A DNA stretch of 64,000 nucleotides from positions 1 through 64,000 of the forward strand of contig JAENYG010000014.1 of NCBI GenBank assembly GCA_016841875.1, read 5' to 3'. The notes beneath the pieces are model-generated. The model worked only from the letters and a program-made list of their open reading frames with translations, had not been told where the DNA came from and searched no databases. Below are positions 8,396-16,858 of this stretch, one piece after another (the stretch's first letter is position 1; every line of letters begins with the position of its first letter). The stretch comes from Syntrophomonas sp. (GTDB lineage Bacteria > Bacillota > Syntrophomonadia > Syntrophomonadales > Syntrophomonadaceae). The position numbers and the translations under genes are program-made.

Positions 8396-9307
8396 TTGCT
8401 CAAAGGAAAACCAGGTGAATATATTACAGCCCGGAAAAAGGAATTAAACGCTGTAATCATAGCACATTATTACCAGCCGCCCGAAATACAAGACATAGCC
8501 GATTTTGTGGGTGACTCTCTGCAGCTTGCCAGGCAGGCTGCAGAGAGCAGCGCTGAGGTGATTATTTGCTGTGGAGTGAGATTTATGGCAGAAAGTGCCA
8601 AGATATTAAGCCCGGACAAAACAGTAATTTTACCTTACCCCGATGCTGGCTGTCCGATGGCTGATATGGTTACTGCATCGGAATTAAGGAAAAAGAAGGA
8701 ACAGTATCCGAACGCGGTAGTAGTCAGTTATGTTAATACTTCGGCTGAAGTGAAAGCAGAAAGCGACATTTGCTGCACTTCATCTAATGCTATTAATGTA
8801 GTGGCTTCTATACCGGAAGGGAAAGAAATAATATTTGTGCCAGACAAAAATCTGGGTCGGTATATACAAAACCAAACCGGAAGAAAAATGATATTGTGGG
8901 ATGGATACTGTCCGGTTCATGACCGGCTAACTGTGGATGATATAAACCAACAAAGAAAGCTGCATCCACAGGCCTTAACCGCCGTTCATCCCGAATGCCA
9001 GCCTGAGATAACTGAAATGGCAGATGCAGTGAGGTCTACTGCTGGACTATTGGAGTACATCAAGGGAAGTCCGGCCCAAGAATTCATATTAGGCACCGAA
9101 GCAGGTTTTGTATATACTCTGAACAAACACTGCCCGGATAAGAAAGTATATCTTGCCTATAATGATTTTATCTGTCCGGATATGAAGTACATAACTCTGG
9201 AAAACCTGGCCTTATCGATGGAAAACCTGGAGAATCAAATCGAGGTAGATCCCCAGGTGAGTATCAAAGCTCGGGAAGCACTGGAGAGAATGCTTAATAT
9301 TTCCTGA
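8396..9307 (+). CDS. nadA: Quinolinate synthase A
   Basis: NadA condenses iminoaspartate with dihydroxyacetone phosphate to quinolinate and carries a [4Fe-4S] cluster. Visible family features are IIAHYYQPPEIQD, DFVGDSLQLAR, GVRFMAESAKIL, DAGCPMADM, the CCTSSNA motif, HPECQPE, GTEAG and a late cysteine in DFICPDMK; cysteines in these positions supply the cluster ligands in the family. The TTG start at 8396 has CAGGGGG upstream. At 303 residues it matches the short clostridial form. It forms the NAD de novo set with nadB and nadC. The cluster is oxygen-sensitive, which fits an anaerobe. Confidence 0.96.
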   Translation: MLKGKPGEYITARKKELNAVIIAHYYQPPEIQDIADFVGDSLQLARQAAESSAEVIICCGVRFMAESAKILSPDKTVILPYPDAGCPMADMVTASELRKKKEQYPNAVVVSYVNTSAEVKAESDICCTSSNAINVVASIPEGKEIIFVPDKNLGRYIQNQTGRKMILWDGYCPVHDRLTVDDINQQRKLHPQALTAVHPECQPEITEMADAVRSTAGLLEYIKGSPAQEFILGTEAGFVYTLNKHCPDKKVYLAYNDFICPDMKYITLENLALSMENLENQIEVDPQVSIKAREALERMLNIS

Positions 9308-9370
9308 GCATGGGCAGTTGTAGACAACAGGTCAATTAAGCAAAAAATAGAAAAGATAGAGAAGTGGGAC

Positions 9371-10972
9371 ATGATTATTTCTAGGTATATAGGCAATTTG
9401 TGCCGTAATACACCTGTGCGAGCCAGCGATTTTGTAATCATTGGCAGTGGAATTGCCGGGCTTTTTACGGCACTTAAAGCCTCAGAATTTGGCAAAGTAG
9501 TCATTTTGACCAAGAAAAGTATAGAAGACTCCAATACTGGCCTGGCCCAGGGGGGAATTGCTGCTGCTGTTCATGAAGAGGATTCCCCTTTTTTGCATTT
9601 GGAGGATACTCTGGAGGCCGGTGCCGGTTTGTGCGATATTGAAGCGGTTGATGTACTGGTAAGGGAAGGACCAGACCGAGTAAGGGAACTGATCACAGCC
9701 GGAGCCATATTTGATATGAAAGACGGTAACATTTCTCTGGCTCGGGAAGGTGCGCATAGTAAAGCCCGTATACTTCATGCTGCTGATACTACCGGAGCAA
9801 CTATTCGTGAGGCACTAGTTAAGAAATGTAAGGAGTGCCCGGATATAGAAATCATCGAAGGGCAGTTTTTGATTGATATACTTGGCAACGAGAGGTCGAA
9901 AGAATGTTATGGAGTCCTGGTTTACGATACCAAAAACCAGGGTAATATCATCTACCAGGCTCGAGCCACCATCATTGCAACCGGCGGAGCCGGGCAGCTA
10001 TACAAGCATACCACTAATCCGGATGTAGCTACTGCAGATGGTATGGCCGCCTGCTTCAGAGCTGGATGCCAGCTCAGTGATATGGAATTTATGCAATTTC
10101 ATCCTACCGTTTTATTCAACTCCGATACCCAGCGCTTCCTGATATCAGAAGCGGTGCGGGGAGAAGGCGGACTGCTTTATAATAGCAATGGAGTAAGATT
10201 TATGGCCGCATATCATCCCCTGGAGGAGCTGGCACCCCGGGATATTGTTGCCAGGGCTATCCTGAGCGAGTTAGGCAAGGATGACAGCCAGTGTGTTTAT
10301 TTAGATATGCGAAATATTCCCCGGGTTACCAAAAGATTTCCCAATATTTATCAGACTTGTTTACAGAAGTCCATAGATATAAGCAAGGATAGGGTGCCGG
10401 TATCCCCGGCCGCTCACTATACCATGGGGGGCATTCTTACCAACAGCTATGGAGAGACCGCATTATATGGCTTATATGCCTGTGGGGAGGCAGCCTGCAC
10501 CGGGGTTCATGGAGCTAACCGCCTGGCCAGCAACTCTCTGTTAGAAGGGATTGTATTTGGACAGCGGATAGTTGAAAAAGTGGAAGAAATATTGTACCGT
10601 CGGAGAATTAAAACGGAAGAAATTTTTGATAATTATGATCCAGCCTGGATATACCAACCTTTGATTGAGAAAATTGAGCCAGCCGATGCATGCCACAGGC
10701 TGAAGGATATTATGTGGGACCAGGTGGGAATAATTAGAAATGAAAAAAGTTTAAAACAGGCTAACCTAATGGTGGAGGAGATTTACAATCAGATGGCTCC
10801 GGGCAGCTCGGTGCTGGAATATTATGAAGCTGTGAACATGCTGACCGCAGCCAGGATAATCATTCAAGCAAGTCTCTGGCGTAAAGAGAGCCGAGGTGCT
10901 CATTGGCGTTCGGATTATCCGCAACGGGATGACCGGCGCTGGATTAAGCACCTGAATTTTGTTAATTGCTAG
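9371..10972 (+). CDS. nadB: L-aspartate oxidase
   Basis: NadB is a flavoprotein that oxidises L-aspartate to iminoaspartate for NadA, using fumarate as a likely acceptor in anaerobes. The FAD-binding motif IIGSGIAGLFTALKASE lies near residues 23-39. Succinate-dehydrogenase-family motifs follow: GLAQGGIAAAV, EGAHSKARILHAADTTG, FMQFHPTVL, SEAVRGEGG and HYTMGGI, then GEAACTGVHGANRLASNSLLE. The length of 533 residues is typical. The ATG at 9371 is preceded by GAGAAGTGGGA. It sits between nadA and nadC in one apparent operon. Confidence 0.96.
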   Translation: MIISRYIGNLCRNTPVRASDFVIIGSGIAGLFTALKASEFGKVVILTKKSIEDSNTGLAQGGIAAAVHEEDSPFLHLEDTLEAGAGLCDIEAVDVLVREGPDRVRELITAGAIFDMKDGNISLAREGAHSKARILHAADTTGATIREALVKKCKECPDIEIIEGQFLIDILGNERSKECYGVLVYDTKNQGNIIYQARATIIATGGAGQLYKHTTNPDVATADGMAACFRAGCQLSDMEFMQFHPTVLFNSDTQRFLISEAVRGEGGLLYNSNGVRFMAAYHPLEELAPRDIVARAILSELGKDDSQCVYLDMRNIPRVTKRFPNIYQTCLQKSIDISKDRVPVSPAAHYTMGGILTNSYGETALYGLYACGEAACTGVHGANRLASNSLLEGIVFGQRIVEKVEEILYRRRIKTEEIFDNYDPAWIYQPLIEKIEPADACHRLKDIMWDQVGIIRNEKSLKQANLMVEEIYNQMAPGSSVLEYYEAVNMLTAARIIIQASLWRKESRGAHWRSDYPQRDDRRWIKHLNFVNC

Positions 10973-11005
10973 GTAGCTGCTTGAGATTAGCAATAGGAGG
11001 ATAAG

Positions 11006-11851
11006 ATGTACGAGGTGGAAATTCAAGAACTCATCTTAAGGGCTTTAAAAGAAGATGTTGGGCATCAGGATATGACTACGGCTTATTTAATACCGGAGGA
11101 CCAGCAGTCTAAGGGACGATTCCTGGCCAAAACAGCAGGAATAGTGGCAGGTATCAAAATAAGTCAGAAGGTATTTGCCGCCCTTGATCCTGAGATAAGT
11201 TTTGAAATAGTAAAAAATGATGGAGAACGAGTTGAGGTTGGTGATACTATTGCCCTGGTAATGGGTAAGACCGGATCATTACTGACCGGAGAGAGACTGG
11301 CTTTAAATTTCTTGCAAAGGCTTTCTGGTATAGCTACCAAAACCAGCGGGTTGGTAGAAGCGATTAAATATTATAAAGCAGAAGTAGTTGATACCCGAAA
11401 AACTACCCCTGGACTGCGAGTGCTGGAAAAATATGCCGTGCGGGTCGGGGGAGGCAGAAATCACCGTTTTGGACTTTATGATGGCATAATGATCAAAGAT
11501 AACCATATAAAATCAGCCGGGGGAATCACCCAGGCAGTGATTACCCTGAGGCAAAAAGTACCGCATACCTTGAAGATAGAAGTTGAGGTAGAGAATCTGG
11601 TACAATTACAGGAAGCTTTGGACGCCGGGGTAGATATAATTATGCTGGATAACATGAGTATCGAAGATATGAAAACCGCGGTAGATATAACCGCCGGCAA
11701 GGCATTGCTAGAAGCTTCGGGAGGGATAAATGAGACCAATATCGTGGAAGTAGCCAGGTCCGGAGTCGACTTCATTTCTACCGGTGCCATCACCCATTCT
11801 GTATCCAGCCTGGATATTAGTTTCGATATTATTCAAATTGAGGGAGCATAA
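11006..11851 (+). CDS. nadC: Nicotinate-nucleotide pyrophosphorylase (carboxylating)
   Basis: NadC converts quinolinate and PRPP to nicotinate mononucleotide with release of carbon dioxide. Signatures are EDVGHQDMTT, GERLALNFLQRLSGIAT, the active-site stretch DTRKTTPGLRVLEKYAV, GGGRNHRFGLYDGIMIKDNH and the late LEASGGIN and ISTGAITHS loops. It has 281 residues, as usual. The ATG follows ATAGGAGGA. It ends six bases before bioY, so bioY is probably on the same transcript. Confidence 0.97.
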   Translation: MYEVEIQELILRALKEDVGHQDMTTAYLIPEDQQSKGRFLAKTAGIVAGIKISQKVFAALDPEISFEIVKNDGERVEVGDTIALVMGKTGSLLTGERLALNFLQRLSGIATKTSGLVEAIKYYKAEVVDTRKTTPGLRVLEKYAVRVGGGRNHRFGLYDGIMIKDNHIKSAGGITQAVITLRQKVPHTLKIEVEVENLVQLQEALDAGVDIIMLDNMSIEDMKTAVDITAGKALLEASGGINETNIVEVARSGVDFISTGAITHSVSSLDISFDIIQIEGA

Positions 11852-11857
11852 ATAGAA

Positions 11858-12418
11858 ATGTCTACTAAAGAACTTGTCAGAGCAGCCTTATTCACTGCCA
11901 TGATCTGTGTGGTTACCATATTGGTAAGGATGTTTCAGCCGGTGGTGGTTATTCCTTTCAGCCTGCAGCCTTTTATTATGCTGCTCGCCGGCTATCTATT
12001 GTCTCCCAGAGCCGCATTTTTAAGTATGTCGGCGTATATAATGCTGGGACTAATAGGAATTCCGGTTTTTTCAGTACCACCTTACGGAGGCCCGGCCTAT
12101 ATTCTAGTACCCAGTTTTGGCTTTCTAATGGGGATGCCGGTGGCTGCCTGGGCTGCCTCCCGGATGATAAGGGCCAGTGAATTATGGAATTTCATTGCGG
12201 CCGGCATAGCCGGTATAATTGTGCTCTATGCTATAGGACTGCCTTATATGTATATAATATTAAATTTCTACCTGGAAAAGGTGGTTGATGTAATACAGCT
12301 TATTAAAATTGCGGTACTGCCGTTTATTATATTTGACCTGATCAAGATATCTGTAGCAGCCCTACTGGCAGTGGACTTGAGCAGCCGACTCAATATTGAA
12401 AGAACCTACATAAATTAA
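11858..12418 (+). CDS. bioY: BioY-type biotin transporter (ECF S component)
   Basis: BioY is the biotin-binding membrane subunit that works with a shared ECF energising module (EcfA/EcfA'/EcfT), none of which is in this window. The 186-residue protein is very hydrophobic with about six helices and has the family landmarks [33 protein letters not shown] and a GGPAYI...GFLMGMP segment. It lies six bases downstream of nadC. No biotin synthesis gene is seen nearby, so the cell may depend on uptake, but this cannot be decided from one window. I see no clear BirA operator. Confidence 0.9.
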   Translation: MSTKELVRAALFTAMICVVTILVRMFQPVVVIPFSLQPFIMLLAGYLLSPRAAFLSMSAYIMLGLIGIPVFSVPPYGGPAYILVPSFGFLMGMPVAAWAASRMIRASELWNFIAAGIAGIIVLYAIGLPYMYIILNFYLEKVVDVIQLIKIAVLPFIIFDLIKISVAALLAVDLSSRLNIERTYIN

Positions 12419-12470
12419 AAAAAACCGGGGACATTCTTTTTGTTTCCTGCATGGTATCGGAGGTAATGGC

Positions 12471-13238
12471 ATGATTTTGGTGTTTGACATCGGTAACACT
12501 AATATGGTAATCGGAGTCTATAAGGGCAAAGAAATGCTTACCCATTGGAGAATAAAAACGGATGAAGGCAGAACCAGTGACGAATACGGTATGCTGTTAA
12601 GAGATTTATTTACATTTAATGGACTGGAAATGAGACAGATTCAGGCGGTAGTGATTTCTTCGGTGGTGCCCAGTCTGATGATGGAACTGGAATGGATGAG
12701 TCACCAATATTTCTCCTGCAAGCCGCTGGTGGTTGGGCCGGGGGTTAAGACGGGATTGGCTATAAAATATGATAATCCCAGGGAAGTAGGTGCTGACCGG
12801 GTAGTCAATGCAGTAGCAGCCTATCACAAATATTCAGGGCCGTCGATCATCGTCGATTTTGGTACGGCTACCACCTTTTGTCTGGTGAATGAAAAGGGTG
12901 AATATCTGGGAGGGGCTATTGCCCCGGGAATAAAGATATCTACTGAGGCACTGGTGGCCAAAGCAGCTAAGCTGCCCCGGGTGGAGTTAATAAAACCTCG
13001 GAATATTATCGGGAAAAACACCATTAGCAGTATGCAATCGGGTATTATCTATGGTTTTGTTGGGCAGGTAGAAGGTATAATTAATCGCATTCAAAAAGAA
13101 ATTGGCGGAAATGCCAGGGTAATAGCTACCGGGGGGTTAGCTCCTACTATTGCCAAGGAAACCGAGGCTATCCATATCATTGATGATTTCCTGACTCTGG
13201 ATGGCTTAAGAATTATTTACGAACTAAATCGGAGTTAA
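12471..13238 (+). CDS. coaX: Type III pantothenate kinase
   Basis: CoaX phosphorylates pantothenate, the first committed step to coenzyme A, and so links to the panBCD genes upstream. Signatures of the ASKHA-fold family are [12 protein letters not shown] (phosphate-1 loop) at residues 5-16, [42 protein letters not shown] and [11 protein letters not shown]. The length of 255 residues is normal. The ATG at 12471 follows GGAGGTAATGGC. It ends one base before dusB starts, and coaX-dusB adjacency is widespread in Firmicutes. Confidence 0.96.
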   Translation: MILVFDIGNTNMVIGVYKGKEMLTHWRIKTDEGRTSDEYGMLLRDLFTFNGLEMRQIQAVVISSVVPSLMMELEWMSHQYFSCKPLVVGPGVKTGLAIKYDNPREVGADRVVNAVAAYHKYSGPSIIVDFGTATTFCLVNEKGEYLGGAIAPGIKISTEALVAKAAKLPRVELIKPRNIIGKNTISSMQSGIIYGFVGQVEGIINRIQKEIGGNARVIATGGLAPTIAKETEAIHIIDDFLTLDGLRIIYELNRS

Positions 13239-13239
13239 A

Positions 13240-14205
13240 ATGATTAATATAGGTTCAGTAGCAATAAGCAATCGAGTTATAGCTGCTCCTATGGCCGGAA
13301 TAACAGATAAAGCTAATCGCATCATCGCCTGTTCTTTCGGCTGCGGCATGACCTGCAGTGAAATGATCAGCGATATGGGACTTATTTATGGCCAGAAGAA
13401 AACCCAGCAAATAGCAGATATTAGTGGAGAAAACAAGCCTATAGCAGTTCAGATTTTTGGATCGGATCCAGAGAAGATGGCAGAGGGAGCCCTTATCGTA
13501 GAAAAAATGGGTGCCGATATTATAGATATTAATATGGGATGCCCCACCCCTAAAATAGTAAAAAATGGCGAAGGCTGTGCTCTGATGTTGGATCTGCATC
13601 GCAGCCGGGATATAGTAAGATCCATAGTTAAAGCGGTAAAAGTACCGGTAACCGTAAAAATGCGCCGCGGTTGGGAAGATGGCACTACTACCTGTCTGGA
13701 GTTGGCCGGCATTGCCGAACAGGAAGGCGCTAAGGCAGTTACTCTGCATGCCAGAAGCCGTATGCAGTTTTATTCCGGTCAGGCTGATTGGGCACTGATT
13801 AAAGAACTCAAACAGCACACCGCTATCCCGGTAATTGGGAATGGAGATATTTGGACCGCAGACGATGCAGTTAGAATGCTGGAAGAGACAGGTTGTGACG
13901 CAGTAATGATAGGCAGAGCAGCCATGGGCAACCCATTCATCTTTCGGGAAGCAGTAGAACTCGTGGAAAATGGAAAAAGGATACCGCCCCCGAGTATGGA
14001 AGAACGCATCCAGATCGCGGTAAAACATCTGGATCTGGCCTGCAGCTTCAAGGGTGAAACGGTAGCGGTTAGAGAGATGCGCAAGCATTTTTCCTGGTAC
14101 ATTAAAGGCAGGTCGGGAGCAGCCAAAATCCGATTGCAAATAAATACCGCCCAGAGTCGAGAAGAACTCATCCAGGCTTTGGCAAGCTTTGGTGCCAGGC
14201 ACTAA
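13240..14205 (+). CDS. dusB: tRNA-dihydrouridine synthase
   Basis: A flavin-dependent enzyme that reduces specific uridines of tRNA. Motifs are APMAGITDKANR, the catalytic-cysteine loop MGCPTPKIVKNGEGCAL, VTVKMRRGW, HARSRMQFYSGQADW, IGNGDIW and MIGRAAMGNPFIF. It has 321 residues, as expected for DusB-like proteins. It starts one base after the coaX stop. The last four codons (GARH) and the stop lie inside a long palindromic repeat at 14191-14266, so the native C-terminus may have been changed by insertion of that element. Confidence 0.95.
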   Translation: MINIGSVAISNRVIAAPMAGITDKANRIIACSFGCGMTCSEMISDMGLIYGQKKTQQIADISGENKPIAVQIFGSDPEKMAEGALIVEKMGADIIDINMGCPTPKIVKNGEGCALMLDLHRSRDIVRSIVKAVKVPVTVKMRRGWEDGTTTCLELAGIAEQEGAKAVTLHARSRMQFYSGQADWALIKELKQHTAIPVIGNGDIWTADDAVRMLEETGCDAVMIGRAAMGNPFIFREAVELVENGKRIPPPSMEERIQIAVKHLDLACSFKGETVAVREMRKHFSWYIKGRSGAAKIRLQINTAQSREELIQALASFGARH

Positions 14206-14266
14206 CTTACTAACTTATGCTTTATTATGGATTTTGGCGTAAGTTAGTAAGTTAGTGCCTGGCACC
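14191..14266 (+). repeat. REP-like palindrome, copy A (dusB / RAYT junction)
   Basis: A long imperfect palindrome that begins GGTGCCAGGCACTAACTTAC and ends with the inverse, GTAAGTTAGTGCCTGGCACC, around a loop containing ATTATGGATTTTGGCG. It holds the dusB stop (14203-14205, +) and the transposase stop (14252-14254, -). Copy B at 15152-15223 has the same loop in the same orientation; copy C is at 35031-35114. The hairpin could also act as a bidirectional terminator. Confidence 0.85.
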
Positions 14267-15094
14267 AGAGTTAAGATACTTGCAAATGGCTGCATCTGAT
14301 AAACCAATGTAGGCTCCGATTTCTTTTTGAGTATATCCCTGCTTGCTTGCTGTTTGAGCATACACTTGCTTGTAGGCCATAAGGCGTTTCTTTCTTGAAC
14401 CGCTTAATATTAAACCACAGTCCTCCGCTTTAGCCCCGGTATTTTTTAATATTTCCTCTAAAGTGAACCGAGTATGTTCGGTTTTGCGTGGGCAAACATC
14501 TTCCTTAAACTGTATACTCCCTATTTCTTCTATATTTTCAAAATTAGCTCCATCTTCTTCCTGTCCCATGAAATGTTTGTATTCACTTAGAGCATGAGGC
14601 AAATTGTTAGAGAAAATACTCATCATTAAATCCCAATTAACAAAACTAGACTGTAAACTTCGATATATCCGATCACTGCTCCACATGTATTCTTCTGGAA
14701 GGGACCGTATTCCGGCCCTTACAGGATTTAAATGGATATAGCGGATAACCCGTAGCAAATAGTGTTCATTTTCAACCGGAATGGCCTGATAGCGTCCTTC
14801 AAATACATGCCCGGATCTGCTATACAATCGATTAAATCGTCTGGCATATCTGGAATTTACCCAATGCATTATTTTGCTAATAGGCTTAGTTCCAGTTCTT
14901 AGAGCTAGGTGATAGTGATTATCCAGTATGACGAAGGCAAATAGTTCGACTTCGTCTTTAATTACAGCAGTTTCAAATTGGTTCAGTAAATATTCTTTAT
15001 CGCTTGACTGGGAGAAAACATTATTTCTATTATTTCCGCGTTGGATTACATGGTAAATGGCGCCTGGGTATTCTATACGTGGCTTTCGGGGCAT
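14252..15094 (-). CDS. REP-associated tyrosine transposase (RAYT, Y1/IS200-like)
   Basis: A 280-residue single-domain HUH/Y1 transposase relative. The N-terminus MPRKPRIEYPGAIYHVIQRG is typical of the family. The HUH-like pair is seen in LDNHYHLALRT, and the family segment VRYIHLNPVRAG follows. After the catalytic domain there is a C-terminal helix-turn-helix-like stretch (YTQKEIGAYIGLSDAAICKY) found in many RAYTs. I choose the ATG at 15092-15094, preceded on this strand by GGGAGG (15102-15107); an upstream in-frame start would add 23 residues overlapping the repeat. Such proteins process single-stranded REP hairpins, and here one lies at each end of the gene. No catalytic defect is obvious, though activity cannot be judged. 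Confidence 0.9.
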   Translation of the reverse strand: MPRKPRIEYPGAIYHVIQRGNNRNNVFSQSSDKEYLLNQFETAVIKDEVELFAFVILDNHYHLALRTGTKPISKIMHWVNSRYARRFNRLYSRSGHVFEGRYQAIPVENEHYLLRVIRYIHLNPVRAGIRSLPEEYMWSSDRIYRSLQSSFVNWDLMMSIFSNNLPHALSEYKHFMGQEEDGANFENIEEIGSIQFKEDVCPRKTEHTRFTLEEILKNTGAKAEDCGLILSGSRKKRLMAYKQVYAQTASKQGYTQKEIGAYIGLSDAAICKYLNSGARH

Positions 15095-15151
15095 AATAAA
15101 ACCTCCCGTCAATATAATAACAGGAAATAATTTACATATCAACAAAATAAA

Positions 15152-15223
15152 GGTGTTAGGCACTTGCTAACTTATGCTATATTATGGATTTTGGCGTAAG
15201 TTAGTAAGTTAGTGCCTGGCACC
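15152..15223 (+). repeat. REP-like palindrome, copy B
   Basis: The second copy of the RAYT-flanking palindrome runs from GGTGTTAGGCACTTGCTAAC to GTAAGTTAGTGCCTGGCACC with the same loop orientation as copy A. Its left arm is slightly eroded (an ACTTACTA block is shortened). A and B are therefore direct copies bracketing the transposase gene. Confidence 0.85.
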
Positions 15224-15269
15224 TATTGCTTTTAAGTTAGTAAGTTAGTGCCTGGCACCTATTGCTTTG
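15198..15269 (+). repeat. 36-bp tandem duplication of a REP half-site
   Basis: Two tandem 36-base units each contain AAGTTAGTAAGTTAGTGCCT followed by GGCACCTATTGCTTT, starting at 15198 and 15234. The first unit is the right arm of copy B; the second is an extra half-palindrome. It reads as an unequal duplication or a partial re-insertion event. Confidence 0.8.
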
Positions 15270-15330
15270 GCAGGGAGATGGTGCTAGAATAACATTGGTT
15301 GTGTACAAATTTGTGCTCAAGAGGTATAAT

Positions 15331-15861
15331 ATGGATTTTTATCGCATTCAAGACAAAATTATTAGTTGGGAAAAAGTTGAAAAAAACCTGCAGAAAGCAC
15401 TTCAGCTGAGGTCACGGGGATTTTCCCAGCAGGAAGTTGCCGATCGCTTGAAGATGGATAGAACTTTTATTTCCCGCCTGGAAAGCATCGGTGAACTGCG
15501 CAAGGGACAATCCATTGCCTGTATTGGTTTCCCGGTTTTAAATAAAGAAGAAATAACCGAAATACTAGAAAAACAAGGGGTAGACTTTATTTTATTGATG
15601 ACTGAAATTGAACGCCGGGAGTATGCTAACAGCCGCAATGGGACCCAGATGTTAAACGAATTGATGGCTTTAATCGGTCAGATCCGTAATTACGAAGTGG
15701 TTATTCTGATAGGTTCAGATAAAAGATTAAGGCTCTTGGAAGGGATGATCGACAGTCAGGTTATATCCATAGTAATTGGAACTTCACCTATAACTGAAGA
15801 TAAATGGGTAAACCCGGAGGAAATGCAAAAAATATTACGTATGATTAAAGATGCTCGATAA
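15331..15861 (+). CDS. HTH-type regulator with C-terminal sensing-like domain
   Basis: A predicted DNA-binding protein of about 176 residues. A helix-turn-helix (RSRGFSQQEVADRLKMDRTFISRLES, given here in outline) lies near residues 25-50, followed by an alpha/beta domain with hydrophobic strands (SIACIGFPVLN, VDFILLMTEIE, YEVVILIGSDKR, VISIVIGTSPI). I choose the ATG at 15331, which has GAGG six bases upstream; a start at 15262 would run into the repeat array. The same GAGGTATAATATGG stretch contains a TATAAT hexamer directly before the ATG. It probably regulates the two genes that follow; the ligand is unknown. Confidence 0.7.
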   Translation: MDFYRIQDKIISWEKVEKNLQKALQLRSRGFSQQEVADRLKMDRTFISRLESIGELRKGQSIACIGFPVLNKEEITEILEKQGVDFILLMTEIERREYANSRNGTQMLNELMALIGQIRNYEVVILIGSDKRLRLLEGMIDSQVISIVIGTSPITEDKWVNPEEMQKILRMIKDAR

Positions 15862-15946
15862 GGTTAAACATGGAGATTAAAGAGGAAAAGCTTATCCGGT
15901 TGGTTATTAATACCACAACCAGGAAATAATGTAGGGAGGGTTTTTT

Positions 15947-16858
15947 TTGAGACGTATTGTTAGTGTCAGTCTGGGGTCTTCCAAACGTAATCATGCGTTC
16001 GAAACTGACTTCATGGGTGAAAAATTTAGCATAGAAAGAATAGGCACCGATGGGGATTGGGATAAGGCTATAGATCTTATCAAAGAGTTGGATGGTAAAG
16101 TAGATGCTTTTGGCATGGGCGGAATAGATTTATACATTTATGTGGCTGGCAAAAAGTATGTCATTAATGACGCCAAAAAACTGCTGGTGGCTAAAAAGTC
16201 TCCTATGGTTGATGGCAGTGGATTAAAAAATACCCTGGAGAGAAAATGTATTTTGGATGTGCAAAAAGATGGGATAATGGATCTGCGGGGCAAGAAGGTA
16301 TTGATGGTGTGTGCGGTAGATCGCTTTGGCATGGCGGAAGCTTTTGAAGAGGTGGGAGCCAGGCTCACTCTCGGTGACTTGATTTATACCCTGGATATAC
16401 CCATCCCCCTGCATTCTTTAAAAGCCTTGAAGATAGTGGGCAGAACAGTAGCTCCTTTTGCGGTCCGGATGCCTTTTGACAAATTATATCCTACCGGGGA
16501 TAAACAGGAAGTCATAATTCCCAAACATTCAAAATATTATTATGATGCAGAGGTTATTGCCGGAGATTTTCTATATATAAAACGCTATCTTCCCGAAAAG
16601 CTGAATGGACAGGTAATAATAACAAATACTACCACCGCCGAAGATATGAAAATTCTTAAAGAACGAGGTATCAGCAAGGTTATCACTACCACCCCCAACA
16701 TGGGCGGACGTTCTTTTGGTACCAACGTTATTGAAGCTTTAATGGTAACGTTGATAGGTAAACCTCTGGAGGAAATTTCCCCGGAAGATTATTACCAGAT
16801 GTTGAGTGCACTAAATATGAAGCCCGGCGTGGTTGACTTGGAGACTTATGATGCTTGA
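15947..16858 (+). CDS. Quinate 5-dehydrogenase-like protein (function unproven)
   Basis: A 303-residue protein of a family that genome pipelines label quinate 5-dehydrogenase. Visible features are an N-terminal SVSLGSSKRNH, a glycine-rich FGMGGIDLYIYVAGKKYVI segment, LRGKKVLMVCAVDRFGMAEAF (a Rossmann-like strand-turn-helix near residue 105), and TTTPNMGGRSFGTNVIEAL near the C-terminus. I do not see the classic shikimate/quinate dehydrogenase signature, so the activity is doubtful. The TTG start at 15947 has GGGAGGG about seven bases upstream, and the gene overlaps the next one by eight bases, suggesting coupling. A regulator lies just upstream. Confidence 0.6.
   Translation: MRRIVSVSLGSSKRNHAFETDFMGEKFSIERIGTDGDWDKAIDLIKELDGKVDAFGMGGIDLYIYVAGKKYVINDAKKLLVAKKSPMVDGSGLKNTLERKCILDVQKDGIMDLRGKKVLMVCAVDRFGMAEAFEEVGARLTLGDLIYTLDIPIPLHSLKALKIVGRTVAPFAVRMPFDKLYPTGDKQEVIIPKHSKYYYDAEVIAGDFLYIKRYLPEKLNGQVIITNTTTAEDMKILKERGISKVITTTPNMGGRSFGTNVIEALMVTLIGKPLEEISPEDYYQMLSALNMKPGVVDLETYDA

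Noticed and set aside
13255-14202. A 315-codon open frame on the minus strand opposite dusB
   Set aside because: It is the shadow of dusB: no ribosome site, no recognisable domain, and unusual amino-acid composition rich in Tyr, His and Cys.
14191-15269. CRISPR-like array
   Set aside because: The repeats are palindromic, flank a RAYT gene and are not regularly spaced with unique spacers; no cas gene is present.
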